NCBI GenBank assembly: GCA_023846275.1
Contig: CM043870.1
Location: 15,104,385 to 15,168,384, forward strand
Direction of reading: 5' to 3'
DNA length: 64,000 nucleotides
From: Vanilla planifolia
Taxonomy: Eukaryota > Streptophyta > Magnoliopsida > Asparagales > Orchidaceae
The stretch's first letter is position 1, and every line of letters starts with the position of its first letter. Below, piece after piece: positions 1 to 10,406 of this stretch. Below the pieces are notes generated by a model, which worked only from the letters and a program-made list of their open reading frames with translations, searched no databases and was not told the origin of the DNA. A program made the position numbers and the translations under genes.

Positions 1-832
1 TCATTAAAAATTTATTTATGTTTATAGAAAACATTGATTTACAAATTAAATAATTAATAATTTTTGCTAGGAGGACTCAAAATACTGGTTTATTTGGGCC
101 TGACCTAATCTGTACTTATCTTTTTGGTAAAATGCTTCTTGGTTTAATCCAAGACTTAGCCCATCCGATTCTATAATTTGCAATGATGTAGAATAAGATG
201 ACCTGAACTAGAAGTCACAATTTTTTTCTTGATGCTTTGGTCTACACTCGGTCAAATACATTTGCATTCGAACCCTTCTTGAGATGTGGCATAAAGTTTT
301 TAATTCATTTAATTATAAAGAATTTAAGAGAATTATGTGTTTATGCAATCAAAATTTATCACTCAACCTACATATAATATGAAAAAAATATAAAAGTATA
401 ATTTAACAAAAAAAGGATGATTAAAAATAAAATTATGTTAAATCAATGAATAATTTATGTAAAAATTGAATTGAGAAAACCATTAACAGATATAAAGTTT
501 GAATCTTATTCATTTGCTAAATGACAAAGATGATTTAAAAATTTAGTGGGCTGAACATGATTTGAGATTGATAATAAAAGAGAGTGCCTTAAAATCAATA
601 ACCTAACATTTTACATAATAGTAAAATAAAATGTTATGAAAGTTCATGTGTATGTTTTTAATTCTTCAAACTTGTTGAACACTCAAGGTTATTTCAAGTC
701 TACTAGTTTAGCAAGTTCAAGGTGCAAAACTTTGTTCTTTACATGTAAACCTATTTTACACAAATTAAGCCTATCAGAATAAAAGGGTAAACATTGAAGG
801 CCTGATCCATAAAACACAATACTGATCCAACA
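1..832 (-). mobile_element. Solo-LTR-like element, copy L1 (partial)
   Basis: This is the reverse complement of the LTR that recurs in the window. Its 5' terminus (TG..., seen here as ...TCCAACA) ends at 832, followed by tatat at 833-837, a decayed target duplication. Bases 1 to about 55 match the 3' part of the LTR and bases from about 62 match the 5' half, so roughly 1.3 kb of the middle is missing. The left edge is cut by the window. This copy has a single version of the internal 165-bp segment that is duplicated in L3, L4, L9 and L10. No open frame or internal retroelement domain is visible. Confidence 0.75.
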
Positions 833-914
833 TATATATTTTATAATTAAAAAATTTACAAATAGTTTTTTATCTCTAATACAATAATGACATAACTACA
901 ATTCTTTATCATTT

Positions 915-1006
915 ACATGCATTATAACAATGGATCTCATTAGAACTCCAAACTAAAACATGCTTTGGCTATAGTAGTATTGGGATGTGGGAGCTCTAGA
1001 GAAGTC
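915..1006 (+). pseudogene. 5S rRNA-like segment 1
   Basis: The segment reads like plant 5S rRNA from about position 15 of the gene. GGATCTCATTAGAACTCCAA is followed by a damaged AAGTTAAGC region, then ATAGTAGTATTGGGATG and GAAGTC. The first dozen bases and the 3' GTGTTGCA end are lost. The internal control region is too altered to expect function. Confidence 0.8.
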
Positions 1007-1660
1007 ATTTTTTCAACCGATTTTTTTATAAATTCTTACTTTTAATAAATGACAATTTATTTGTATAACATGCTACTATCAAAATTTTAAAATGTTCTAA
1101 CTTATAGTTTGTAATTATACTTTTAGTGATAATTTACTATCACTAAATTTATAAATTAATGTCTTTTCATATAATAATAAATAAGATAAATCATATGATA
1201 CAATGAAATAAACACTTTAACATAGTTTAATATTGAGGAAAAGAAATTATGTAAATTATGATAAGTAGGAATTAATTTATGTTTATAAGTGTCTCTATGC
1301 AATGAATGTAAAAGTTTTTAAATATATTAATATTACATTATAAAACATAAAAAATTTAAAATTATATTTTTAATATTAAATATTTTTTATTTTTTATTTA
1401 TGTTACATAATATAAAAATAATATATTATAATTATTATATTATATATGTTTTAATTTAATTTTTTAATATTAAGTACCAATAAAATTATAATAAATTCAT
1501 AGTTGACATATTTTTTAAATATCTTTAATATTTCAAAATAAAAGTAGTCCTCAAATATTTTTTATATTTAGTTATTATTAAATATGACATAAGATAAAAT
1601 TTTTTATTTACTAAATATTATAAATTTAATTACAAATATTTAGCTTTTATTTAATTATTT

Positions 1661-1980
1661 CTATCACTTTTTCTCTTTATCTCAATACCTCCAATATTAT
1701 TTTCTTTTCTCTTTCTCCTATTATTATTCTATTATTTATCTTTTCATTCTCTATCTTTTTATATTCTTCTTGTCTTGTCTCCCATCTATCTTTCTCTATT
1801 TTCTTATTTCTTTCTCTTTAAAATATTTATTTAATCACTATATCTTGTTTATATTTTATCTTTATTTTCTCTTCACTTAATCAACACTCATATATCTTTT
1901 TTATTATTTTCCTCTTTAATTTTCCCTTATTAATTAATGTCTTTCTCTCTATTATAAAATAGGAACCTCCTTCTTTGTTA
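1661..1980 (+). repeat. CT-rich block of the unit
   Basis: A pyrimidine-rich stretch of about 320 bp (ttctctttatc and tctttctcc motifs). It is the complement of the GA-rich blocks in block 2. Confidence 0.8.
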
Positions 1981-2344
1981 TCAACTTTTTGATGACAAAT
2001 TCAAAATATTAGAAGAATCTATTATGTTGTATTATTTAATGATTAATAATTATGATTAATATATAACTTAGAATTTTCATTTTTAGGTAATTTATTGTTT
2101 TATAAGAATGATAAAACAATTGAAGATACTCTTATGTATTAACATTAACATTATAAAAGATAGTTTTCATTATTTTTTCTTATTTTTTTGTAAAAAAATA
2201 TTGATATTAAATTATATTATGATATAAACATAAACATAATTTTTTTAAAAGTTCATATGCTTGATAATTTAGTAACTTTTAGAAAATAGTTTAGTATTAT
2301 CAAGACAAAAACATAACTATGATTGTTTTCTCCTTTATATGTAT

Positions 2345-2460
2345 GTGTGACCACACGAGCATTATAGCATTGGATCTTATTAAAATGCTAAAGTTAAGCA
2401 TACTTATGCGAGAGTAGTATTTGAATTGGTGACTTATTTAGATGTTTTTATGTTACACAT
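2345..2460 (+). pseudogene. 5S rRNA-like segment 2
   Basis: This is a full-length 5S-like copy. GACCACACGAGCATTATAGC starts it, AAAGTTAAGCATACTTATG lies in the box A region, GCGAGAGTAGTATTTGAAT is well kept, and it ends GTTACACA. A run of five T's follows at 2461-2466, where a Pol III terminator would sit. Box C (GGATGGGTGACC) is damaged to AATTGGTGACTT. It keeps a CG within GCGAGAG, which most copies have lost. Confidence 0.88.
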
Positions 2461-3099
2461 ATTTTTCATGGTAATTCCTTTTTTTAGCAAAAAACAAGTT
2501 ATTATATTAACTTTTTAATTTCAAAATTAAAATTGTTATAAATGATACTTTATAATTTCAAATTTTGTAATTAAATTTTAATAATTAAAATTTTAAATTA
2601 TTATCAAATTAATATAATACTAAATATGGCATGTCATATGACATAGTAAAATAATTATTTTGATATTATTTAATATTGGAAAATATAACTTATATATATT
2701 GTAATAAGTTAGAAATAATTTGTGTTATAATATATAAATATTCAATGTATGTGATTTTTTAAATATAGTAATATTTCTTTAAGATTATTAGAAAATTAAA
2801 ATTATATTATTGATGTTTAACATTATTTATATTTATTATGTTACTTACAGCATATAAAGTTAATATATTGGAATAATTGTATTATTCACGTCTAATTAAC
2901 ATTTTTTAATTTCAAGTATAAATGAAAAATATAATATTAATAGTTAAAATATTCTTTAAATATTCCAAATATTTTAAAATAATGATAAACCTGAAATATA
3001 TTTTATATTTTATTTTTTTAAAATATTATATATGACTAACTTATTATATTTAATAAATATTATAAGATTAATTATACAACTTTGACTTTTATTTAACTA

Positions 3100-3425
3100 T
3101 ATCTCTCATTTTTTTCTCGTTATCATAGTGTCTCTCATATTGTCTCACCTCCTACTTTTAATCTCTTATTTGTCTCTTTATTTTCTATCTCTTATTTTGT
3201 TTGGCCTCCAACTACCTCTAGCATTTTTACTCTTTTATTTCTCGTTTTCTTCTGCATATTGTCTCTATCTTCTCTACGTTTTCTCTTTTTTTAATTTCCC
3301 TTCATTAAATCATCTCTCTTTAATATTTATTATCATTTTTTATCTATTTTTCTCTAATCAATTTATGACTTTTGCTCTTTTTGACATAATTGTTATTTTT
3401 TTTCTTAATTATCTCTTTTTTAGCA
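3100..3425 (+). repeat. CT-rich block of the unit
   Basis: The pyrimidine-rich block creates an open frame of 105 codons at 3128-3445, made almost wholly of Leu, Ser, Phe, Ile and Tyr. I treat that frame as a composition artefact. Confidence 0.8.
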
Positions 3426-3699
3426 TATCAATTAATAGTATTTAAAAAATCTCTCATGTTGAGTAGCTTAATATTCAATGTTTTTTATAATTATATATTT
3501 GTTATTTATATTTATTATGTTATTTAATTTTTTATTTCTAAGAATGTTGACATAATTGAAAAAATTTATATATTAATGTCCACGTTAAAATATTGATATT
3601 GGAACATATTATGATAAATATAATAAGCATGAATGTTTTTTAAAAAGTAAATATGGTCAATAATTTTTAAAATTTTGGAAATTGTTCGTTATCCTTATA

Positions 3700-3712
3700 A
3701 AAGTAAAATTAT
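3700..3712. other. Junction where a 5S segment is deleted
   Basis: Spacer that normally precedes the 5S (..gttcgttatcctt) joins directly to spacer that normally follows it (..attattatcaataac). The whole 5S-like segment is missing from this unit. Confidence 0.6.
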
Positions 3713-4209
3713 TATCAATAACTTTATAACATTATTATTAATTTAAAAAAAAGATAAATATGACCAATTATATGATAAAAAACTTTAGTTTTAACTTACA
3801 ATGAGGTAAATAACTAATATTAATTATAATAATCAAGAGTTAATTTATTTTTATAATTATATGCATGTAATGTATGTAGTATTTTTTAAACTAAGTAATA
3901 TTATATTATAAAATATTATAAATCTAAAATTATATCATTAAAATGAAATATTATTTATATTTATTATTTAAATTACATCATATAAACATATTATGTCAAA
4001 ACAATTATTTAATTTATTATTTAGTTAAATTTTATAAATCTAAATTTAAAAAATATATATATTAAATTAATAGTCCAAGTCTTATTTAAACCTTTATAAT
4101 ATTTTAAAAGTAATGAATTAAAGTTTTTTAATATTTTATTATAACAAAATGTTATGTATGATTAATTGATTATATTATAAATTTTATTTTCAAGATACAA
4201 CATTATTAT

Positions 4210-4550
4210 AATTTCTCCCACTTTTTTCTCTTTATCTTCTTATCTATCATATTCTCTTACTTCCTATTCTCTTATTATCATCTCTTATTTATCGTTTCAC
4301 TCCCTATGCTTTATGTTCTTCACCTCTCTATCTCTTCGATCCTTCTATACTTTCTCATTTCTCTCCCTTTCACTTATTTAATTCTTCTCCTTATCTCTTT
4401 TATAGTCTCATTTTTATTCCACTTAATTAAATCATCTCTCATCTCTCTCTATTACTACTTTTCTCTCTATTTTATAGTTATCAATCCATGATTTCATCTC
4501 TCTTTTAGACTAGCTATTATCATTTTCATTATCTCTTTTTCAACATCATA
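4210..4550 (+). repeat. CT-rich block of the unit
   Basis: A pyrimidine-rich block containing the non-coding frame 4306-4491. It ends with the usual tctcttttagactagctat boundary into A+T spacer. Confidence 0.8.
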
Positions 4551-4907
4551 ATTAATAATAATTAACAAATCTTTTAGATTGAATAAATTAATATATAATA
4601 CTTTTGATAAATATATATATTTTATCATTTATATTTATCATGTAATTTTATTTTTTTATTTGTAAGAATGGCGACATTGTAGAAGAAAAACTGATGTATT
4701 AATGTCTATGCTATAAAAATAATGGTTTATATAGATTTTCATTAATTTTAAATAAATATAAATTTGATATTATAATATATTATGACATATATGATAAGCA
4801 TATTTTTTTAAAGTTCAATCTCCATTATATTCAAAAAATCTTAGAAGAGGTTCATTATCTTTAAGACTATAATAAAATAACTAAATGTTTCTCCTCTTTT
4901 ACATGCA

Positions 4908-4956
4908 TGTGCAGCCATTTTAGACATATAACGCTTGAGAAGTCCTGATGTTACAC
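4908..4956 (+). pseudogene. 5S rRNA-like remnant 3
   Basis: Only the two ends remain: GTGCAGCC at the start, then CTTGAGAAGTCCTGATGTTA and CACC at the 3' end. The middle of about 60 bp is deleted. A T5 run follows at about 4960. Confidence 0.65.
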
Positions 4957-5401
4957 CTATTTTTCATGTTATTTCTTTTCCTAATGAGTGATAATTAATT
5001 TTAATAACATATTACTATTAAAAAATTAAATTTTTAAATATGATATTTTATAAATAGAATTTTTTAAATTAATTATTAATAATAAATTTATAAGAGTATT
5101 ATATATTTAATTTAATAATAAATATGACATCATGTGATATAATAATATAATAGTTTTAATATAGTTAAGTGTTGAGCTAAACAACATATATAAATCATAA
5201 AAAATAAGAATTAATTTATATTTATGTTAGTATATATATATTTTGTAAAATTTTAAAAGTATAATAACATTTTATTATAAATTATTTAGAAATATAATAT
5301 ATAATTAATGTTAAATATTATTTATAATTATTATCTATATTATGTCATATAATAATTATATCTTTGAATAAGAATATTATTTTTTAATTAGCATTTGTTA
5401 T

Positions 5402-6244
5402 TAACGATGAATTTCTAAAGCTGGTGGAAAAATGGTGTTGGATAAAACTAGGAAACATTCACACAAAATATGATTGTGGAACAGGTCCAACAAAGATAAA
5501 CTGATATGCTATGAGGCCACCTTGGTCATTAAATGATATGTGCACAAACGAGGTTCCTGTCAAGATTAGGTTGCAAGTTATACCTGTACTAATGTTTATA
5601 AAAAATAAGTTTCCTCTCCTACAATATGGCACTATGTCTCCTGTGATAGTTTCCATCCAAAATTAATAACACTAAGAATAGTCTAGTTGTGCATTTTCAT
5701 GATTTCATAGTGGAGATCACATTTTCATTTAAACAATTATCTTAACCATTCCAATAGTCCATTTGATAAGCTGATTGGATGGTCGCGACTAAGTTTGTTT
5801 TTTGTTATATTTTTATTTTTTTGGCTGCATGGCAAACCATTTGTAAAAGCCTTAGTTTGGTTTGATCTCATAATAAATAAAGTTTGGATTGACCTTATAA
5901 AAGCTTGGCTTATAATTGAGCCCATAGTAACTAGTAGGTTAGAGGTCAACCAAAAGAGGAAAGTTCAAGTTATAAATGTTTTACTACAATTTTTTTTTGA
6001 ATTTTGTTAGTAATGTATGTGCATTCTCATTCTAAGCAAACCATCTAAAAATTTTGGTGTTTAATTTCAACTTTTATTTTCATAATAAAAATTATAAATT
6101 ATTGTATTTGTTAATAAAAATTTTAAATTAATATAAATTATTTTTATAGCAAATTTTGAAAATTAATATAATAAAAAAGTTAAGAAAAGTTGTTTAAAAC
6201 TATAATTCAACTCCTTTAATAAGATCCACACTTTTTTAAGTTCA
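5402..6244 (+). mobile_element. Solo-LTR-like element, copy L2 (5'-truncated, internally deleted)
   Basis: The copy begins inside the LTR (gatgaatttctaaagctgg, about 820 bp from the LTR start as judged from L4) exactly where array orientation flips. It runs through the promoter-like part, with TATAAAA at 5597-5603 followed by tttcctctcctacaatatgg. It then jumps at about 5783 to the 3' third. It ends ...TTCA at 6244, with the target copy ATATG at 6245-6249. The usual end signature, an attca(a/c)cc stretch about 40 bp before the terminus, is present near 6207. Confidence 0.8.
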
Positions 6245-6461
6245 ATATGTACTTTACAAAAATTATGCTTATTGAAAGTTTCACAATATACTGTGATATC
6301 AATATTTTAATGCATAAGATTTTCTTTTACTATGTTATCCATTTTCATTAATAAAAATATAAATTACATAATAAATGTAAATAATAAAATATTTATTTAA
6401 CATAAATATTATATATTAAATTATGCAACATGAGAGACTTTTTAAATATTATTAAATGATG

Positions 6462-6780
6462 GGCTTAAAAAGAGATAATGTTTACTGGAAAATCAATTAT
6501 CTAAGATATTAAGAAAATCAACTATTGATAACAAAGAAATAATAACATAATTGATGAGACAAGATTAAATGATGAAAAAAGTGAGAACATATAATGATGA
6601 AGAGGATAAATGAAAAATAAAAAAAAAAATTGAAAGTAAAGAAAAATTAGGAAGAGGTAGAGGCCAAGAAAACAATAAAAAGATAGAGAATGAAAAGACA
6701 AATAGTTGAATGACAATACGAGAGTCAAAAGGAAAAGTGTTAGATATTAAGATAAAGAGAAAAAATTAAGAGAAATAGTT
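6462..6780 (-). repeat. GA-rich block of the unit
   Basis: A purine-rich stretch on the plus strand (aaagagataatg..., gagaaaaaattaagagaaat). Its complement yields a spurious Leu/Phe-rich frame at 6522-6728. Confidence 0.8.
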
Positions 6781-7406
6781 AAATAAAAAATAAGTCTTAA
6801 TAATTAAACTTATAATTATTAAATATAATAAGTTGATAATAAATAATATTTTATAATAAAAAAATAAAAACATATTTGAGGTTTAAAATTTTTTAGAATA
6901 TTATAAATATTTTCAAAAATTGATAATTATTTTTATATTACTTTATTCATGCATAAAATTAAATAATTTAGTAACATAATAAATATTATTGTTATTCTAA
7001 TATATTATGTTGATATGAAGTAATATAAATAATCAACTTAAATAATACTTAACAATAATGAAATAATTATAGATTTCTAATAATCTATTATATAATATTA
7101 CTATATTTAAAAGTGTATATATACACCATATATATACAATTATAAACATGAATTAATTCCACTTTATTATAGTTAATATAATTTGTTTACTCTATATTAA
7201 AATATATTAAAATTATTATTAAGTTATAACATATGATATGTCATATTTATTATTATGTAAAATTGATAATAATATTATAAGTTGATCATTGATAATTAAT
7301 TACTAAAATGATAATTATAAACTATCACGTATAATAACTTAATTTTTAACATTAACATGTTATTTAAAAAACTATCACGTAGAATAGGGATTACTATGAA
7401 AAATAT

Positions 7407-7515
7407 GTCCAACATAGGGACTTCTCATGAGGTAACCCATCCCAAAACTACTTTAATTAAAGCGTGCTTGATTTTAGAGTTCCAATAAGATCTAGTGCTA
7501 CAATTTTGGTATGGT
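7407..7515 (-). pseudogene. 5S rRNA-like segment 4
   Basis: Read on the minus strand, this is nearly full length. The 3' end and box C are good (GATGGGTTACCTCATGAGAA). AAGCACGCTT keeps the box A CG that is lost in most copies, and GATCTTATTGGAACTC is recognisable. A T5 run follows the 3' end (AAAAATAT at 7400-7406, plus strand). Confidence 0.88.
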
Positions 7516-7869
7516 AAAAAAGGCATATAAACAAAAAATTCATAGTTGTATGGCCATTGTGTTGATGATAATGAACCATTTTGAAAACATTTCTAAATTA
7601 TCAGGCATATGCATTTATAAGAAAGATTTATGAGTATATATTTGTCATAATATAATCTAATATCATTATTTTATTTAAATTTAATTAAAATAAAAATTAT
7701 ATAAACTGTCATTTTTAATAACATAAGATTTTTTCTAATATGTCATTACTCGTGTGAAAGTAAAGTAAAATTATGTAAAAATTTTAAATAATAAAATATA
7801 TATATTTATCTTAAATGTTGAACATTAAACTATCCAATAAGAGAGATTTCTTTAATATTATTATAATGT

Positions 7870-8215
7870 GTTAAAATAGAGATAATAAAGATGGAGATGA
7901 CCATTTTGTAAAAGAGAGAGAAAGATAGATTGATAAGAGAAAAGTAAATAATAAAATAGTAATAGAGAAAGATGTGAGGCAATTTAATAAAGAGAAGAAT
8001 AAAAAAGAAAATATAGATGAGACAGAAAGAATAAATAAGTAGGTGAGAGAGAGAAATGAGAAAGAAGAGAAAGATAGTGTCGAGAGAGGCTAAGAAGAAT
8101 ATAAGAAGATAGAGAATAAAGAGAAAATAAAAAAAATAATAATATCATAGTGAAGGAATTGAGATAATGTAAGTGATATTTAGACAAAAAGAAATTTTGA
8201 GATAAATAATTAAAT
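7870..8215 (-). repeat. GA-rich block of the unit
   Basis: A typical full block (gagataataaagatggagat through aaattttgagataaat). The non-coding frame 7984-8187 lies on its complement. Confidence 0.82.
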
Positions 8216-8830
8216 AAAATTTAAATCTTAAAAATTAAACTTATATTATTTATAAAAAGTAACAAGTTAATAATATAGAATATTTAATATTAGTAAACTA
8301 TAAAAAATAATTGATGTTTATTATTATTTTCGAATATTAAAAATATTTATGGAATATTTTGACTTCTAATTTAATATTATTTTATAAATATCTTAATTAA
8401 AAAATTTAATTAAATAAAAAATAATATAATAATTTTAATATATTACTATTACAATAAAGATAATAAATATAAATTGTATTTAACATTATTGGAATTATGT
8501 TAGATTTTTAATATTTTATAATATAATATTGCTACGTTTAAAAAATGATAAATATGATATACATTGTATTACAAACAAAAACTAATTCTTATTTATCATA
8601 ATTGATACAACTTATTTTTCTCAATATAAAGCTACCTTAAAGTTATTATTTTGTTATAACATATGATGTGCCATATTTTTTATTATATGAAATTTGTAAT
8701 AATGTTAAAAAATTATTATTAAAAAAAGATAACCTAAATTGTAATTATAGATTATTATTTATACATTTTTTTAACATTAACATGTTAAAAGAAATGATCA
8801 TTCAATAGAAAAAATTGTTATGAAAACTAT

Positions 8831-8942
8831 GTGAAATATGGGAACTGCCAAAGAGGTTACATATCCTAATAATACTCTTGCCCAAGCATGCTTAACTTTG
8901 AAGTTTTAATAACATCTAGAGCTATAACATTGGTGTTATCAC
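8831..8942 (-). pseudogene. 5S rRNA-like segment 5
   Basis: Full length and moderately decayed. The minus strand shows AAGTTAAGCATGCTTGGGCA and AGAGTATTATTAGGATATG. AACTTCAAAG matches the AACTCC-AAG stretch with one change. The 5' end (GATAACACCAATGTTATAGC) is still alignable. Confidence 0.87.
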
Positions 8943-9299
8943 AGATGCAAGTAAAAGACAAAATGATAACTTTGTGAATACTGTCTTGAAAATAACGAAT
9001 AATTTTTTAAAATTTTTTATATCATCAAGCATATAAAGTTTTAAAAAAATTATGCTTATATAAATATTTCACAATATAATGTAACACCATTATTTTATTT
9101 TTTACTATTAAGAAACAATTAAGTAAATAATAATTTTTTGTAACATATACATTAATACGTATGATTTTTGACTACTATGTTATCATTTTCACAAATAAAA
9201 AAATAAATTGTCCCACATGTAAATTATAATATGTTATTTATGATAAATATTATAAGCTATGTAACCTAGGAGATTTCTTTAATATTTTGAATTAATATG

Positions 9300-9610
9300 T
9301 TGAAAAATAATATTGATGAAGCTAAATATTATGTGAGAGATAAACAATGAAAAGGATTAGTAAAGAAGAATGTAGTAATAGAGAGAGATGAGAGACGATT
9401 TACAAAAGGGAAAAAGAAAAGACAGAATATAGAAGAGATCAAGAGAATAAATAAATAACTAAATAGTAAAGAGAAATGAGATAGTAGAAAATAACAAAGT
9501 GAGAGACCAAGAAGAAGATAAAGAGATTGAGAAAGAAAAGATAAATAAAAAATGATAATAAAAAAGAGAAGAAAGGGAGAGATTGTCTACGATATCGACA
9601 TAATGTAAAC
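9300..9610 (-). repeat. GA-rich block of the unit
   Basis: A full block. gagagatgagagacgattta at about 9380 keeps a CG that most other blocks have lost. Confidence 0.78.
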
Positions 9611-10200
9611 TTTAGAAAATTAATTAAATATAATTTTAAAAAAACTTCTACTTATAAATTTATTAAATATAATTAGGAATCATATATTATCTAATAATAT
9701 AAAAATATAAGAAATATTGAATGTTATTATAATTTAAAAATATTACAAATATTTTAAAACATTTTTTACTATTAATTTAATACTATTTTATTATTGAAAT
9801 GTTTAAAAAAATTATTAAAAAGTAAATAAGATAGTTATGGTAAAATATTATCTTTAGATGATGAAATATACATAATAAATATAAAACCAATTTCATATTA
9901 ATAATAAAATTTTAAGTACTAAATATTTTATAAAATAAATTTATTATATTTTAAAAAATCAACACGTAACATATATATATGTTATAGAAGTAAGTAAAGT
10001 CTAATTTATTATAAATGATAAAGGTTCCTATACTAATATTTACTTATAAGATTAGTAATAAAGTTATAAGTTATTGTTAATAATTAATTAATAAACATAA
10101 AATTATAAATTACCTTTTATAAAAATTTAATTTTTTAAGATTAACATGTAATTAAAATCAATTGTCAATCATTAAAAAAAGGAATGATATGAAAATGTTG

Positions 10201-10312
10201 GTAGAATAAGTGCACTACTCAAGAGTTTTTAGCCATCTTAATCCTACTCACACAAGCATGCATAATGTTGGAGTTCTACTAAGATCCATTACTATAATGT
10301 TGGTGTGGTTGC
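10201..10312 (-). pseudogene. 5S rRNA-like segment 6
   Basis: Full length. The minus strand shows GAACTCCAACATTATGCATG, then CTTGTGTGAGTAGGATTAAG, so GAGAGTAGTA has lost several bases. The 5' end CAACCACACCAACATTATAG is well kept. The next LTR (L3) lies 95 bp downstream on the plus strand. Confidence 0.85.
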
Positions 10313-10406
10313 AAGTGCATACAAATGAAAAAGAATCATAATTTTGTGATTATTATCCTTAAGTTAATGAGTCATTTCTAAATATTTTTAAATTATCAAA
10401 CATATG

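Larger units (their letters stand above)
833..5397 (+). repeat. 5S-derived tandem array, block 1 (5S sense on plus strand)
   Basis: Four units of about 1.3-1.43 kb lie head to tail. Each runs 5S-like segment, A+T-rich spacer, CT-rich block, A+T-rich spacer. The 5S-like segments start at 915, 2345 and 4908, and a fourth is deleted near 3705. CT blocks start at about 1661, 3100 and 4210. The stretches between these landmarks (about 1010-1660, 1980-2345, 2460-3100, 3430-4210, 4550-4905 and 4960-5397) are low-complexity A+T-rich spacer with no gene, RNA fold or other element that I can see. The block ends abruptly in spacer at about 5397, where orientation flips. Confidence 0.85.

Noticed and set aside
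915-1006. Functional 5S rRNA gene, here or in any other copy
   Set aside because: All copies have many substitutions or deletions in the internal control region and lack the usual upstream TATA-like element, so all are called pseudogenes.
3128-3445. Open frame of 105 codons resembling a hydrophobic membrane protein
   Set aside because: It is the CT-rich block read as protein. Equivalent frames appear in nearly every block in varying phase, with no conserved start or sequence.
7340-7392. Short repeat aaactatcacgta at two places beside a 5S
   Set aside because: It is 13 bases in very A+T-rich spacer and too short to interpret.
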